A program made the position numbers and the translations under genes. The notes under the pieces were generated by a model. The model was not told the DNA's origin. It was given only the letters and a program-made list of their open reading frames with translations, and did no database searches. This document shows positions 62,683-64,000 of a DNA stretch of 64,000 bases, one piece after another; position 1 is the first letter of the stretch; the number at the start of each line of letters is the position of its first letter. This DNA is from Thiobacillus sp. UBA3361 (GTDB taxonomy: Bacteria; Pseudomonadota; Gammaproteobacteria; Burkholderiales; Thiobacillaceae): assembly GCA_002360535.1 (NCBI GenBank), contig DEQR01000012.1, forward strand, positions 1 to 64,000, read 5' to 3'.

Positions 62683-63390
62683 CTAAGCCGCCAAACCCTG
62701 AATCCAGCGCCAGTAAAGTCGATCGGCAACCGCCGTCATCGGCGCGAGCCGGCTATCCGCTTCGGCCAGTATGCGCTCCGGCGTCTGCACCGCCGGGCTG
62801 TCCGCCACGCGGATCTCATCCGCGCCTACCCCGCACCAGGCATCGATCATCTCGCGGGTCATTTCCACGTGGCATTGCATGCCCAAATGCCGGTCGGCGA
62901 GGACGAAGGCCTGATTGGGACAGTAGTCGCTCTCCAGGACGCGGGTGGCGCCCGGCGGGATGGAAAAGGTCTCGCCATGCCAGTGGAAGGCGTCGAACGT
63001 CCGCTGCGCGCCAAACCAATCCCGCGCGACGGCGTTGTCCAAAACCCGCACCCCGCCCCAGCCGATCTCCTTGACCGGATTTCCGGTCACCTGGCCGCCC
63101 AGGGCCTTGGCCATCAACTGCCCGCCCAGGCAGTGGCCCAGCACGGGCGTGCCCTCCGCCACCGCGGACCGGATGAGGGCCAGCGCAGGCGCGATCCAGG
63201 GCAGATCGTCGTTGACGCTCATCGGCCCGCCCATGAACACCAGCCCGGCATAGTCATCCGGGCCGGCGGGCACCGGCGCTCCGGCATCGATGGGAATGAG
63301 CACATGGGGCAGGCCTTGGCGCTCCAGGAACATGGCAAAATAACCCGGCCCCTCCGTGGGGGCATGGCGAAGGATGGCAATGGGCTTCAT
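62683..63390 (-). CDS. Class I glutamine amidotransferase-like protein
   Basis: A 235-residue stand-alone amidotransferase domain, like YfeJ/GMP-synthase-type proteins. The nucleophile is C88-like in GHCLGGQLMAKALGG, with the His/Glu pair in GMQCHVEMTREM rather than the usual QFHPE. Substrate unknown; it may amidate a small metabolite or hydrolyse a gamma-glutamyl compound. Starts at 63390, facing a divergent protease gene whose start codon overlaps it. Confidence 0.87.
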   Translation of the reverse strand: MKPIAILRHAPTEGPGYFAMFLERQGLPHVLIPIDAGAPVPAGPDDYAGLVFMGGPMSVNDDLPWIAPALALIRSAVAEGTPVLGHCLGGQLMAKALGGQVTGNPVKEIGWGGVRVLDNAVARDWFGAQRTFDAFHWHGETFSIPPGATRVLESDYCPNQAFVLADRHLGMQCHVEMTREMIDAWCGVGADEIRVADSPAVQTPERILAEADSRLAPMTAVADRLYWRWIQGLAA

Positions 63391-64000
63391 GGTGAAAACG
63401 AATATCGGAGGGTGCGCAGGGCTTGCATTATGCCTGCTCCTCGTCACACCTGCCGGTCAGGCGGCCAGTGTGGCGGTGAGCGGCATCATGGGCGACAAGG
63501 CCCTGGTGTCGGTGGATGGCGCCTCCCCCAAGGTGGTGTGTGGCGGCGACACCGTGGGCAGCGTGCGCATTATCGAGGTCCGGCGCGACGTCGTCCTGAT
63601 CGACAACGCGGGTCGGCGCATGCAACTGGGCATCGGCCAGGCCAACTCCTACGCCGGCGTACCGCCGCCCGCGGCGGAATCCGGTACGGCGGAGGGCGGT
63701 GCCGGCAGCGTCGTCATCACCGCCGATGGCCGGGGCCAATTCCTGACCAGCGGTTCCGTCAATGGACGCCAGGTGAGTTTCATGGTGGACACGGGTGCCA
63801 CCCTGGTCACCCTGCCGCGTAGCGTGGCCATGCGTGCGGGCGTGGATTTCCGCAACGCCCGGCATACCCAGGTCAGCACGGCCAACGGCATCGCCATCGC
63901 CCAGCGGGTGACGCTCAACCAAGTGCGCCTGGGCAACATCCGCGCCAATCTGGTAGAGGCCCTGGTGGTTGAAGACGCGGGTTTACCCGTCGCCCTGCTG
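63380..64000 (+). CDS. Retropepsin-like aspartic protease, truncated by window end
   Basis: Open to the window edge, with 207 codons visible. I choose the ATG at 63380 because AAGG sits 6 bases upstream; ATGs at 63374 and 63389 are in frame. Residues about 13-27 form a signal-like hydrophobic stretch (CAGLALCLLLVTPAGQA). The aspartic protease motif FMVDTGATLVTLP (about 134-146) and a later VRLGNIRANLVEALVV segment match the clan AA retropepsin-like family found in proteobacteria, in which DTGA is the active-site motif. The front part (VSGIMGDKALVSVDG) resembles a small beta domain. It is predicted to be periplasmic or membrane-associated; substrate unknown. Confidence 0.85.
   Translation, partial: MGFMVKTNIGGCAGLALCLLLVTPAGQAASVAVSGIMGDKALVSVDGASPKVVCGGDTVGSVRIIEVRRDVVLIDNAGRRMQLGIGQANSYAGVPPPAAESGTAEGGAGSVVITADGRGQFLTSGSVNGRQVSFMVDTGATLVTLPRSVAMRAGVDFRNARHTQVSTANGIAIAQRVTLNQVRLGNIRANLVEALVVEDAGLPVALL

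Noticed and set aside
1..64000. rRNA or tRNA genes
   Set aside because: Intergenic gaps were scanned for typical tRNA arm sequences and rRNA signatures and none was convincing.

Overview
This GC-rich, gene-dense window looks like chromosome from a betaproteobacterium, probably a facultatively anaerobic or environmental member of the Rhodocyclales/Nitrosomonadales type. Evidence for this is the pilB-pilC-pilD-coaE-zapD block, ubiC-ubiA, a PEP-CTERM sorted protein, a di-heme quinol:fumarate reductase (frdCAB), pyruvate:ferredoxin oxidoreductase (nifJ) and many c-di-GMP proteins. No rRNA, tRNA or CRISPR array was seen. The taxonomic call is inference from gene content.

Layout. 1-2.5 kb: the business end of a chromosomal integron. 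Two gene cassettes (an ORFan and a GNAT acetyltransferase) are read leftward and separated by an attC site; an attI region lies next, then a divergent integron integrase with an unusual N-terminal extension. 2.7-6.5 kb: a PEP-CTERM-anchored trypsin-like protease, then the periplasmic protease LapG and its c-di-GMP receptor LapD. 6.6-12.2 kb: a secreted protein built of about 13-residue repeats, then nifJ with a coupled dihydroorotate-dehydrogenase-like gene. 12.3-24.7 kb: endonuclease V, two small unknowns, a 1865-residue alpha-2-macroglobulin with a CLEQ thioester, a YchJ-like protein, a diguanylate cyclase, PBP1C and Fe-superoxide dismutase.

24.8-30.7 kb: a small uncharacterised leftward cluster, a FixJ/sensor-kinase pair, class I aldolase and HU. 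30.8-38.4 kb: DOMON-like protein, a DUF1343 (NamZ-like) protein, a phosphoribosyltransferase, Pcm, the NAD-salvage pair pncA-pncB and a Lon-like protease. 38.5-41.7 kb: a stress-flavoured patch (CBS protein, HPF-cold-shock fusion, PEBP, Hsp20, UspA). 41.9-51 kb: PolX, a YgjP-type metallopeptidase, frdCAB, ubiC-ubiA and tcdA. 50.5-55.9 kb: zapD, coaE, pilD, pilC, pilB. 56.1-59 kb: a tightly coupled five-gene operon (DUF2238 membrane protein, divergent FolE-like enzyme, isoprenylcysteine-methyltransferase-like protein, two YceI lipocalins). 59-64 kb: a small acidic protein, glucokinase, DoxX, a second diguanylate cyclase, a glutamine amidotransferase and a truncated retropepsin-like protease.

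Two families of short palindromic intergenic repeats recur. In two places they have become coding sequence: inside nifJ and at the 3' end of frdC. The points most worth following up are these domesticated repeats, the N-extended integron integrase with its palindrome beside attI, the FolE-like operon with altered active-site residues, the 13-residue repeat protein, and LapG/LapD without a visible LapA-type adhesin.
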